From the NCBI GenBank assembly GCA_002342665.1, contig DDQK01000029.1:18071-45553 (forward strand): a DNA stretch of 27,483 nt. The letters are read 5' to 3'. This stretch comes from Prevotella sp. UBA2444. GTDB lineage: Bacteria; Bacteroidota; Bacteroidia; Bacteroidales; Bacteroidaceae. Position 1 is the first letter of the stretch. Every line of letters begins with the position of its first letter. Made by a program: the position numbers and the translations under genes. Positions 15,351 to 23,433 of the stretch are shown one piece after another. The notes beneath the pieces are model-generated. The model did no database searches. It was not told the origin of the DNA and saw only the letters and a list, made by a program, of their open reading frames with translations.

Positions 15351-18300
15351 TTATTCCTCAGTATTTACTTCAACACTTTTCATTTTCGGAGCTCCCTGGA
15401 ACCGCTCATGCAGTTTCTGGAACACGATGAAGAAGGCTGGCACGACGAAGAGCAGGGCAACAGTACCGATGCTCATACCGCCAATGACACCAAGTGCGAG
15501 GGCACGGTTACCATTGGCACCGGCACCTCCCGTAATCACCAGGGGAACCATACCGATGATCATCGTGGCCACCGTCATCAGGATGGGGCGCAGACGCTCC
15601 TTGCAGGCTTCGAAGGCGGCATCGCGGATGCTCATGCCCTGGGCACGACGCTCGGTGGCGAACTCGGTAATCAGGATGGCCGTCTTGGCCAACAGACCGA
15701 TCAGCATGATGACACCTGTCTGCAGATAGATGTTATTGTCCATGCCGGGAATCTGCTGGGTATATCCAAGGTAGGCGAACACGAAGGCACCCATCAGACC
15801 GAACGGTACGCTGAACAGCACGGCCCACGGGGTAAACCATGAGTTGTAGAGTGAAGCCAGGATGAGGTAGATCAGGATGGCGCAGATGACGTAGATGAGG
15901 GCCGTGGCATTTGAGTTGGCCGTTTCCTCCACCTCGCGCGACATTCCACTATATTCGTAGGTAGCGCTATTTGGCATCACCTCCTTGAACTCCTCGGCGA
16001 TGACCTTGTGGACGTCACCTTCCGTGTAGCCGCTATTTGGCGACACGTAGCAGGTAATGCTTTGGAACAGGTTGAAATGCTCGATGTTCGACGGGCCTAC
16101 GACCTCCTTCAGGCTGACGAACTGGGAGATGGGGGTCATCTTGCCACCCTTCACCTGCATGAAAATGTTCTGCAGTGACTGCGGGTCGAGACGGTATTCG
16201 GGTGACGAGGCGGCCATGATGCGGTAGACCTTACCAAACTGGTTGAAGTTACCAATGTAGGCACCACCGCAGAAAGTTCCGAGTGTGTTGAGCACGTCAG
16301 CAGGTGATACACCGGCGCGGTCGCACTGGGCGGCATCGACATCCACCTGAAACTTCGGGAAACGCTCTGAATAGGTGGACATGGCAGAGGCTATCTCCGG
16401 ACGCTCTGACAGTTTGGCCAAGAAGTTCTCTGTCTGCTTGGCAAACTCTGACAGGTTGCCGTCGGTGGGATCCTCAACGACCAGTGTGATGTCGTTACTC
16501 GTACCATAGCCTGGAATCTGCGGCATCTGGAAGGGCAGCACACGCACGTTCTTGATGTCCTGACAGTCAAAGTAGAAACGATACTTAATGAGTTCTATGT
16601 AATGGTTCATCCCAGGACGGTCGTCCCAGTTCTTCATGCGCAGCACCATCGTGGCATAGTTGGAGCCGGCACCGGAGTACATACCGTAGCCGCAGCATAC
16701 AGCAAAGCTCTCCAGTTCGGGAATCTGCTTGGCCTTTTCCTCCACCTTCTTCACCATCTCACGGGTCTGCTGCAGCGTGGCACCTTCCGGGCATTGCACT
16801 TCAACCAGCAGTACGCCCTGGTCCTCCTGTGGCACGAGGCCGGAAGGCAGGCTCTTCATGAAGAACACCAGCAGTACAGCTGCCAGCACCAGCAGGCCCC
16901 ATGACAGGACGGGGCGCTTGATGAACTTCTGTACAGCCTTGCTATACTTATTATATATAGCACTATAGCTGGCCTCGTAGGCCTTCTTGGTATAGTAGTT
17001 CAGTCCCTTGCCTTCCTTCTTGCCTTCCGTGACGCGCATCATGATGGCACAGAGGGCAGGACAGAGCGTCAATGCTGAGATACACGACAGACCGACGGAC
17101 GAGGCGATGGTGACACCAAACTGGGTGAAGAACGTGCCGGACGTGCCGGGCATGAACATCACGGGCACGAACACGGCCATGAATACCAATGTACACGAGA
17201 TGACGGCTACCGATACCTCGCTCATGGCCTGACGGGTGGCCTCGCGGGCATCGCTGATGCCGCCCTCTATCTTTGCCATGACGGCCTCCACCACCACGAT
17301 GGCATCATCCACCACCGTACCGATGGCGAGCACCAGGGCGAACAGCGTCAGGATGTTGAGCGAGAAGCCTGCAACCGAAACCACGGCGAAGGTGCCCAAC
17401 AGCGACACGATGATCGAGATAGAGGGGATGATGGTGGCCTTGAAGTTCTGCAGGAAGAAGTACACCACGAGCACCACGAGGATGATGGCAATGACAAGGG
17501 TTTCCACCACGTTGTGGATGGCTGCGAAGAGGAAGTCGTCAGAGGTCATCAGCGTTACGAACTCCAGTCCGGCCGGCATTGATGCCTTCGCATCTTCAAA
17601 CGCTTTTTTGATGCTGGCATTCACCTGGGTAGCGTTGGCACCTGGGGCTGCAAACACCATGAACATAGCACCCGGACGGTCCTGTATGTTTGACGTGAAG
17701 TTATAACTCATGGCACCGATTTTCACTTCGGCAACGTCGCTCAGGTGCAGCATGCCGCCACCGCTGGTGCGCAACACGATGTCGTTGAACTCCTCGACCG
17801 TCTTCAGCGTACCCTTGTACTGCATGGAGTACTGGTATGAATTCTTCGACTGTTCGCCCAATTGACCCACAGCCGCCACGAAACTCTGTCCGCCGATGGC
17901 GGCAAACACATCGTTAGGTGTCAGGCCATACTGGGCCATCACGTCGGGCTTCAGCCAGATACGCAGGGCGTAGGTGTTACCCAGGCTCTGCACGTTACCC
18001 ACACCAGTGATTCGCATCAGTTTCGGCTTGATGTTGATATCCACGTAGTTCGACACGAAGTCCTCGTCGTACTTGCCGTCGGCACTCCTCACGGCGAAGA
18101 TCTGCAGGATGTTGTTCTGGCGCTTCTCCACCTTCACACCAATCTTGGTCACGTCGGCAGGCAGCAAGGCCTGGGCGCGGGTGACGCGGTTCTGCACGTT
18201 CACCGTCGCCATGTCGGGGTCGGTGCCCTGCTTGAAGTAGACGTTAATTTCGACATCACCGTTCGACGATGCCTTGGAGGTCATGTAGGTCATGTCGTTC

Positions 18301-18518
18301 ACACCGTTAATGGCCTCTTCGAGGGGCTGGATGACCGACTTCATCACCGTGTTCTCGTCAGCACCGGTATAACTGGTCGTAATGTTCACCGTTGGCGGCG
18401 CGATGTCCGGATACTGTTCCACTGGCAGTGTCGACATCGAGATGTAGCCCACCAGTGCAATCACAATCGAGATGGCACATGCCATCACGTATTTATTAAT
18501 AAATATGTTATTCTTCAT
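15351..18518 (-). CDS. RND efflux transporter, HAE1 (AcrB-like) inner-membrane pump
   Basis: This 1055-residue proton-driven drug/metabolite efflux pump has an N-terminal membrane helix (about 10-28) followed by the typical PDIAPPTVNITTSYTGA periplasmic segment. There are two six-helix halves separated by two large periplasmic domains. The proton-relay pair Asp404-Asp405 lies in helix 4 (GTVVDDAIVVVE). The length agrees with AcrB/MexB. The order adaptor, pump, outer-membrane factor is the standard operon. The short gap to the adaptor gene (25 bp) holds heptamer repeats. Confidence 0.96.
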   Translation of the reverse strand: MKNNIFINKYVMACAISIVIALVGYISMSTLPVEQYPDIAPPTVNITTSYTGADENTVMKSVIQPLEEAINGVNDMTYMTSKASSNGDVEINVYFKQGTDPDMATVNVQNRVTRAQALLPADVTKIGVKVEKRQNNILQIFAVRSADGKYDEDFVSNYVDINIKPKLMRITGVGNVQSLGNTYALRIWLKPDVMAQYGLTPNDVFAAIGGQSFVAAVGQLGEQSKNSYQYSMQYKGTLKTVEEFNDIVLRTSGGGMLHLSDVAEVKIGAMSYNFTSNIQDRPGAMFMVFAAPGANATQVNASIKKAFEDAKASMPAGLEFVTLMTSDDFLFAAIHNVVETLVIAIILVVLVVYFFLQNFKATIIPSISIIVSLLGTFAVVSVAGFSLNILTLFALVLAIGTVVDDAIVVVEAVMAKIEGGISDAREATRQAMSEVSVAVISCTLVFMAVFVPVMFMPGTSGTFFTQFGVTIASSVGLSCISALTLCPALCAIMMRVTEGKKEGKGLNYYTKKAYEASYSAIYNKYSKAVQKFIKRPVLSWGLLVLAAVLLVFFMKSLPSGLVPQEDQGVLLVEVQCPEGATLQQTREMVKKVEEKAKQIPELESFAVCCGYGMYSGAGSNYATMVLRMKNWDDRPGMNHYIELIKYRFYFDCQDIKNVRVLPFQMPQIPGYGTSNDITLVVEDPTDGNLSEFAKQTENFLAKLSERPEIASAMSTYSERFPKFQVDVDAAQCDRAGVSPADVLNTLGTFCGGAYIGNFNQFGKVYRIMAASSPEYRLDPQSLQNIFMQVKGGKMTPISQFVSLKEVVGPSNIEHFNLFQSITCYVSPNSGYTEGDVHKVIAEEFKEVMPNSATYEYSGMSREVEETANSNATALIYVICAILIYLILASLYNSWFTPWAVLFSVPFGLMGAFVFAYLGYTQQIPGMDNNIYLQTGVIMLIGLLAKTAILITEFATERRAQGMSIRDAAFEACKERLRPILMTVATMIIGMVPLVITGGAGANGNRALALGVIGGMSIGTVALLFVVPAFFIVFQKLHERFQGAPKMKSVEVNTEE

Positions 18519-18535
18519 AACGCGGAAGCAAATTA

Positions 18536-18563
18536 TTCACTATTCACTTTTCACTTTTCACTT
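18536..18563 (-). repeat. Four 7-bp tandem units at the adaptor/pump junction
   Basis: On the minus strand the sequence is three AAGTGAA units and one TAGTGAA unit in tandem, continuing into TAAT. The adaptor gene ends inside the array: its last codons (VKSEK) and TGA stop are repeat sequence. Confidence 0.85.
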
Positions 18564-19683
18564 CCTCCGCAGGGAACAGCACTTTCATGCCTTCCGTCAC
18601 GTTGTTGGCACCGGTGGTCACAATCTGGTCACCTTCGCTGAGACCGCTGGTGATGATGAAGTCCTTGCCGTTACCGGTATCTTGAGTCGTCACGTCGACG
18701 GCGGTTGCCGTGCTGTCGGCCTTCACCTTATAGACCTGCGACTTGTCCTGCAGACGCACCACGGCGAACTGGGGGACGACCATCACGCCCTTCTCGGCGA
18801 AGGACATGACAACCGTGCCTTGTATGCCCGAGTACAGATGACCATCGGGATTGGGGAACGCCACCTTGACGGTCAGCGAGCCTGTAGCATCGTTGACCAC
18901 ACCTGTCAGGCTGACCACGCGGCCCTTGTGAGGATACTCCGTACCGTTCTTCATCACAAACGTAGCCTCGGGCAGTTTGGCGATATATTTCTCTACCTCG
19001 CTTGCCTTCACGCCCTCTTTCACCATATCCTCGATAATAGACTCGGTCACTGAGATCTCGGCGTACATGGCCGTGTTGCCGCTCACCATGGTCAGCTCTG
19101 TCAGGGGTGACACTTGGTCTCCGGTACGCACGGGAATACCGCCGATGACACCCGACACGGGAGCCGTGATGGTGCAGAAACCGAGTTCCACCTTGCAGCG
19201 GTTGACTGCCGCGCGGGCCTGGGCCACAGCTGCCTGTGCCTGCTTGTACTGGTTCTGGCTGTTGTTGAGCATATAACTGCTCACGATCTTCTTCTCAAAG
19301 AGGTTCTTGTTCGACTCATACTCCAGCTTGGCCGAGTTCTCCTGTGCCAGGGCGGCCTGAAGGTTGGCCTGGGCTGCCTCCAGCTCCAACTTCGCATTGC
19401 GCGAGTCGATGACGAAGAGCGTCTGCCCCTTCTTCACCAGCTGACCCTCTGTCACGCAGATCTTCATCAGCTGTCCGCTCACCTGAGGCGTGATAGTCAC
19501 ATCGTTGCTGCCCTTCATCCTGGCACTAAACTTATAAGGGAGTTCAATGTCCGATTTCTTCACTGTCATCGTCTCAAACGATGAATTCTTTGGCTTAGGC
19601 TCGTCATAGCTACACGATGTCAGTCCCACGGTCATTGCTGCGATGGCCACGACCCATATCGACAGTTTTCTTGTCTTAATCAT
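18544..19683 (-). CDS. RND efflux periplasmic adaptor (membrane fusion lipoprotein)
   Basis: This 379-residue adaptor of the AcrA/MexA type has a lipoprotein signal with Cys24 (GLTSC). Domains in order are a lipoyl half-motif (about 65-95: VTITPQVSGQLMKICVTEGQ), an alpha-hairpin coiled coil (about 97-160, Ala/Gln/Glu-rich), the second lipoyl half (TITAPVSGVIGGIPVRTGDQV, about 172-192), a beta-barrel and a membrane-proximal domain. It bridges the pump and the outer-membrane factor encoded directly downstream. The C-terminal residues come from a short tandem repeat, so the native end may have been replaced. Confidence 0.95.
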   Translation of the reverse strand: MIKTRKLSIWVVAIAAMTVGLTSCSYDEPKPKNSSFETMTVKKSDIELPYKFSARMKGSNDVTITPQVSGQLMKICVTEGQLVKKGQTLFVIDSRNAKLELEAAQANLQAALAQENSAKLEYESNKNLFEKKIVSSYMLNNSQNQYKQAQAAVAQARAAVNRCKVELGFCTITAPVSGVIGGIPVRTGDQVSPLTELTMVSGNTAMYAEISVTESIIEDMVKEGVKASEVEKYIAKLPEATFVMKNGTEYPHKGRVVSLTGVVNDATGSLTVKVAFPNPDGHLYSGIQGTVVMSFAEKGVMVVPQFAVVRLQDKSQVYKVKADSTATAVDVTTQDTGNGKDFIITSGLSEGDQIVTTGANNVTEGMKVLFPAEEVKSEK

Positions 19684-19718
19684 TTGTCTTGGATATTTAT
19701 TGGATATTCATTAATTGA

Positions 19719-20558
19719 TTAGAAAATTTTATAGGCTACCCGTATCTGCAGGTTGGGCCATGCTTTCAGCCACGACAGGACACTGGTGATGCCGGAATTC
19801 GAGCCGTTTGACTTGATTTCCACGTCGTTGTTAAGCAGGAATTTCGGTGTACCCCAGAACATCAGGCCAGCCTCAACAGCCAGACTGACGCGGTGGGTCT
19901 TGGCAATGTTCTGACCGGCACCAATGCCGATGTATGGCTTGATGGCATTGGTCTTCATGCGCACGTCGATATTGCCCTGCTCATCGGCAGTGAACACGTA
20001 GTCGCCAAACTTCAGTCCGACGGGCGGATAGTTGGTATGGTAGAGCTGGTTGTAGTCCTCCACCTTCTGGTTGGCGTCGTAGAGGAATCCCAGGGCACCG
20101 TCGTTGGTGTTGCGGAAGTGCATGAAAGTCTGGCTGCCAAAGAACAGACCGGCCGTGAAGTAGAAAGGCTGGTTCTTGAAGGGATGCACCTCGCCCAATA
20201 GGAAGAAGTTCCAGAACTTTGGCTTGGCGGCCAGCTCCACCTTGTCTACCATCTGTGCCTGCTTGATGGCATCCTCTTCCACCATCTGCATCTGGTTGAT
20301 CTCCGTGGCGGTGTTGATGGCCTTGAACTTGATGTCGCCTACGCCCCATCCGGAGAAGCCGGCCTTGACCGTCACCAGCTTGTGTACGGGCATGGCCACG
20401 TCGATGCCGGTACCCGTCAGTCCGGTTGACAGACCCACGGAGAGGTGATTGAACAGGCCTTCCTCGGCATGTAACTTGTCGACATTCTGTGCCTTGGCCA
20501 CTGATGCCGATATTATGATTGCGGAGAGAATGATGATTCTCTGAATATTGTGTTTCAT
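19719..20558 (-). CDS. Putative outer-membrane beta-barrel protein, family not recognised
   Basis: This 279-residue protein has a signal peptide (MKHNIQRIIILSAIIISASVAKA, cleavage near residue 23). The mature sequence is rich in alternating hydrophobic/aromatic strands (HLSVGLSTGLTG, FYFTAGLFFGSQTF, RVSLAVEAGLMFWG) and ends in IRVAYKIF, with the aromatic terminal residue common in outer-membrane barrels. The likely form is a small 8-12 strand barrel. It lies 10 bp after the PI-PLC-like gene and 35 bp before the efflux adaptor, so it is probably co-expressed with both. Confidence 0.75.
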   Translation of the reverse strand: MKHNIQRIIILSAIIISASVAKAQNVDKLHAEEGLFNHLSVGLSTGLTGTGIDVAMPVHKLVTVKAGFSGWGVGDIKFKAINTATEINQMQMVEEDAIKQAQMVDKVELAAKPKFWNFFLLGEVHPFKNQPFYFTAGLFFGSQTFMHFRNTNDGALGFLYDANQKVEDYNQLYHTNYPPVGLKFGDYVFTADEQGNIDVRMKTNAIKPYIGIGAGQNIAKTHRVSLAVEAGLMFWGTPKFLLNNDVEIKSNGSNSGITSVLSWLKAWPNLQIRVAYKIF

Positions 20559-20568
20559 ATCCTTATAT

Positions 20569-21798
20569 TTATTTGAAGTATGACTTGTTCGACTTAATTA
20601 GCAGGTTAGTGAGCGACTGGCTCAGTGGGTGGAACCCGTACAGGTAGTCACTGGTGTAGGCCGTGCCGCCATTGATGATGCAGTGTACGTAGTCGTGGCA
20701 GGCCATGTCCATCGGCGTGATACCCACCGTTCCCTCGTTCTTCAGCAGGTCGTCGATGACCAGCGGGTGCAGGTTGGCGGCATTGGTGATGTATCCGCGT
20801 GGCGATACCTCAGTATAGGCCGAGCAGTGGTTCACCACCCAGATGTTTTCGTCGGTAGCTGCAGCTTCACGGGCACTGTGCATCATGTCGATTACTGTCT
20901 TCTGCTTGTTCTGCATGCGCTTCTGGTTGGTTGTCTTGTAGTAATCCTGCTTGTAGAGCACGGCCTTTATCGACTCGTCGTCCATGTTATACATGGCACA
21001 GTTGCGCTGAGCCTTGGGGTCGAGGTTCTCGTTCACATCGGGGTCTTCGTCGGGCCAGTCGCAGTACACGATGGGGTAGTGGTAGAGCGATTGCAGCGGG
21101 CGCAGGTCGTAGCGGCTCAGCCACAGTATCTTACCTCGCATCTCACCCACGGTGATGTCCGGACGCCAGTTCTCGATGAACAGCCCCTGATACTTCGGCA
21201 GGCTGAGCACCTTGCTGAGCAGCGATGGCAACTCTTTCTGGTCCTCCATACCGTTGTCAGCCTGCAGCTTGGCAATGAAGAACTCCGTCGGATGAGCCTT
21301 CAGGTAGGCCTGCATGTCGTCGATGGTCTGCTCGAAGGTATAGTCGATCTCGCTGATACCGTGTGTCAGGCGCAGGATTTTCTTCTTTGCGGGGTCCGTG
21401 GCCATAGTGTCGATGCTCACCACGGGGCGGATGTCAAAGAACCGCAGACCGTTGGCCATCTGCTCCTGGAATGTTGACACCTGGCTGATGGCCGTCAGGT
21501 TGAATACAAACTTCAGTGTGGGCTGGTAGAATCCCATACCGGTCATGGTGTCATGGGTGCCGGGGATGCTCAGCTTACACACTTTTGTCTCGTCCTTCAC
21601 CATACCCAACCAGTCGGTGATGGGAGTGGAAAGGTCGTAGGGATGGACGATTTCGTCCTGATAACCCTCCGAGAAGATGTAGGGTGAGTCGAGGGATACA
21701 CCTTCAGTGTAGACTTTCTTCAAGTCCTCGTCCTCGCAACTGGTCATTGCTGTCGTGGCCGCTAAGGCCATGATGGCATACATTAGTTTTTTGCTCAT
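20569..21798 (-). CDS. PI-PLC X-domain-like lipoprotein (phosphatidylinositol phospholipase C family)
   Basis: This 409-residue exported lipoprotein from the chosen ATG has lipobox Cys21 (AMTSC). The bacterial PI-PLC core is clear. SIPGTHDTM carries the general-base pair His82-Asp83, GLRFFDIRP carries Arg124, and LRLTHGI carries the second catalytic His146. These correspond to His32, Asp33, Arg69 and His82 of the Bacillus cereus enzyme. Known members cleave phosphatidylinositol or GPI anchors to inositol cyclic phosphate; the substrate here is inferred. A longer start at 21834 overlaps the antiporter stop by ATGA, but its first 12 residues would precede the signal peptide awkwardly. Confidence 0.85.
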   Translation of the reverse strand: MSKKLMYAIMALAATTAMTSCEDEDLKKVYTEGVSLDSPYIFSEGYQDEIVHPYDLSTPITDWLGMVKDETKVCKLSIPGTHDTMTGMGFYQPTLKFVFNLTAISQVSTFQEQMANGLRFFDIRPVVSIDTMATDPAKKKILRLTHGISEIDYTFEQTIDDMQAYLKAHPTEFFIAKLQADNGMEDQKELPSLLSKVLSLPKYQGLFIENWRPDITVGEMRGKILWLSRYDLRPLQSLYHYPIVYCDWPDEDPDVNENLDPKAQRNCAMYNMDDESIKAVLYKQDYYKTTNQKRMQNKQKTVIDMMHSAREAAATDENIWVVNHCSAYTEVSPRGYITNAANLHPLVIDDLLKNEGTVGITPMDMACHDYVHCIINGGTAYTSDYLYGFHPLSQSLTNLLIKSNKSYFK

Positions 21799-21830
21799 AA
21801 TTTTTGTTATTTGATTAATTTGATTGTTTG

Positions 21831-23180
21831 TCATGCGTTCTCATCATGGGCGCTCATGTTCTTGATAAACAGATTGACAAGATGCTTCGTGATAAAAGTA
21901 TGCCTGACGGCATGGCGCACCTTATCTGCGAATGCGTTTTCGTTGTCGGATGGATTAGCCGCCTTCGCCTCCGCTTCTTCCACCTGCATCTCACGCTGAT
22001 CTATCTTTGCGCGGAAGCTCGTTGAAACGTGATTATAAAGGTACGTATAGCATGGCACGGCAGCCTTCATAATATAAGGTGTAAGGAAGGTGGTCACCAC
22101 ACTGGATGCCACGATGATAGGATAGATGATGGGATTGAGAACACCCAGGCTGGTACCCAGTGAAGCGATAATGAACGAAAACTCGCCTATCTGCACAAAC
22201 GAGAAACTGGTCAGCATGGAGTCACGCATCGTCTGGCCGCCCCACCAGCAACCCAGGGTGCCAAAGAGAATCATTCCGATGACAATGACCAGGCTGACAT
22301 AGACAATGCTCATCCAGTATTCAGACAGTGAAGACGGATCAATCAGCATGCCCACGGAGATGAAGAAGATGGCAGCGAAGACATTCTTCAGCGGTGTCAT
22401 CAGCTTTTCAATACGATGCGACTCCGTCGTCTCAGCAAGGATAGAACCCATCACGAAAGCACCGAGTGCACTGCTGAAGCCCGCTTCCTCTGCCGTCAGC
22501 ACCATACCTAAGCACAGACCCAAGGCAAGGATGATCAGCGTCTCGTCATTCAAATGGGGTTTCAGTTTGCGTATCAGTGTCGGGATAATCAGTATGCCGC
22601 AGATGAACCATGCAGCAAGCGTAATTGCCAGGTCGATGACCTTACCGGCCAACTCGGCACCCTCGAACTGATGGCGGATGGCTATACTGGAGAGCAATAC
22701 CATCAGTACCACGGCCACCACATCCTCCACGATCAGGATGCTGGTCGCTCCCTTGACAAAACGCTCCTTGCTCAGGCCGGCCTCATCGATGGCCTTCATC
22801 ACAATAGTGGTGCTCGACATACAGAGCATGCCCGCCAGAAACAGGGAGTTGACCATATCAAATTTAGCATCCACTCCCACAAGATAGCCAAAGAGCATCA
22901 TGCCCAAAATGATGGTCAATGCTCCTATTGCCGCCACCTTGCCGCTACTGATGAGGTTCTTCAGGCGGAACTCCAGACCGATGCAGAACAACACAAACAG
23001 CACGCCGATGTCGCCCCAGGCCTTTACATTATCCGCATTCACAAGCGTCTCGCCAAACAGATGCGGGCCTACCAAGACACCTGCTACGATATACCCCAAA
23101 ACCACCGGCTGCTTTAAGAATTTGAATACAAGACTGACTACAGCAGCAGTAATCATCAAAACATATAAATCAGATACCAT
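21831..23180 (-). CDS. CPA2-family cation:proton antiporter (Kef/GerN-like)
   Basis: This 449-residue membrane protein has about 12-13 hydrophobic segments. The N-terminus KQPVVLGYIVAGVLVGPHLFG and the segments SSTTIVMKA (about 122-130) and ILIVEDVVAVVL (Glu152-Asp153, the ion-binding acidic pair) are typical of monovalent cation:H+ antiporters of the CPA2 group. There is no C-terminal TrkA/RCK nucleotide-binding domain; the tail is short, charged and Ala-rich. It is the first gene of the long minus-strand run, behind a promoter region with 21-bp direct repeats. Confidence 0.92.
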   Translation of the reverse strand: MVSDLYVLMITAAVVSLVFKFLKQPVVLGYIVAGVLVGPHLFGETLVNADNVKAWGDIGVLFVLFCIGLEFRLKNLISSGKVAAIGALTIILGMMLFGYLVGVDAKFDMVNSLFLAGMLCMSSTTIVMKAIDEAGLSKERFVKGATSILIVEDVVAVVLMVLLSSIAIRHQFEGAELAGKVIDLAITLAAWFICGILIIPTLIRKLKPHLNDETLIILALGLCLGMVLTAEEAGFSSALGAFVMGSILAETTESHRIEKLMTPLKNVFAAIFFISVGMLIDPSSLSEYWMSIVYVSLVIVIGMILFGTLGCWWGGQTMRDSMLTSFSFVQIGEFSFIIASLGTSLGVLNPIIYPIIVASSVVTTFLTPYIMKAAVPCYTYLYNHVSTSFRAKIDQREMQVEEAEAKAANPSDNENAFADKVRHAVRHTFITKHLVNLFIKNMSAHDENA

Positions 23181-23238
23181 AAGTTAAAATACATTGTTTT
23201 ATTGTTCTACAAAAGAAACCATTCTAAGTTTTGACTGA

Positions 23239-23246
23239 CAAAATTA
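23239..23246 (-). promoter_or_regulatory. -7 promoter box upstream of the antiporter gene
   Basis: TAATTTTG on the minus strand matches TAnnTTTG and is embedded in ATTGCTTAATTTTG, almost the same string as at 26985-26998. No TTTG lies 19-21 bp upstream, consistent with an activator-dependent promoter. It lies 59 bp before the ATG. Confidence 0.65.
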
Positions 23247-23292
23247 AGCAATTTTTCACAAATAGCCGTATACCAAATTACCATTTTAGCAG

Positions 23293-23334
23293 TTTTTGCA
23301 TATTTTGAAACTATTTTTGCATATTTTGAAACTC
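23293..23334 (-). promoter_or_regulatory. Two 21-bp-period direct repeats, candidate AraC-type operator
   Basis: Two copies of TTTTTGCATATTTTGAAACT (plus-strand reading) begin at 23293 and 23314; they are identical for 20 bases and offset by 21 bp, two helical turns. The proximal edge is 47 bp from the -7 box. The core TTTTGC-N2-ATTTT recurs in the amidohydrolase promoter region. The remainder of the gene-free stretch 23181-23433 holds the promoter and a terminator. Confidence 0.65.
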
Positions 23335-23376
23335 CAAAAGGCTCCGCGAAGCTATTTACAAGGCAAATACCAGAAT

Positions 23377-23409
23377 AAAAATGATTATCCGCTGATTGCG
23401 GATAATCAT
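23377..23409 (-). terminator. Rho-independent terminator after the amidohydrolase pair
   Basis: A perfect 12-bp stem (ATGATTATCCGC at 23381-23392 with GCGGATAATCAT at 23398-23409) has a 5-nt loop. On the minus strand it is followed by TTTT and more T-rich sequence. It lies 24 bp past the stop of the second amidohydrolase gene. Confidence 0.88.
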
Positions 23410-23433
23410 TTAATGGAATACCAAACCGGGGCT

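Noticed and set aside
17862..18641. 259-codon plus-strand frame opposite the RND pump and adaptor end
   Set aside because: It is antisense to well-defined transporter genes, His/Val-rich shadow composition, and runs through the heptamer repeat.
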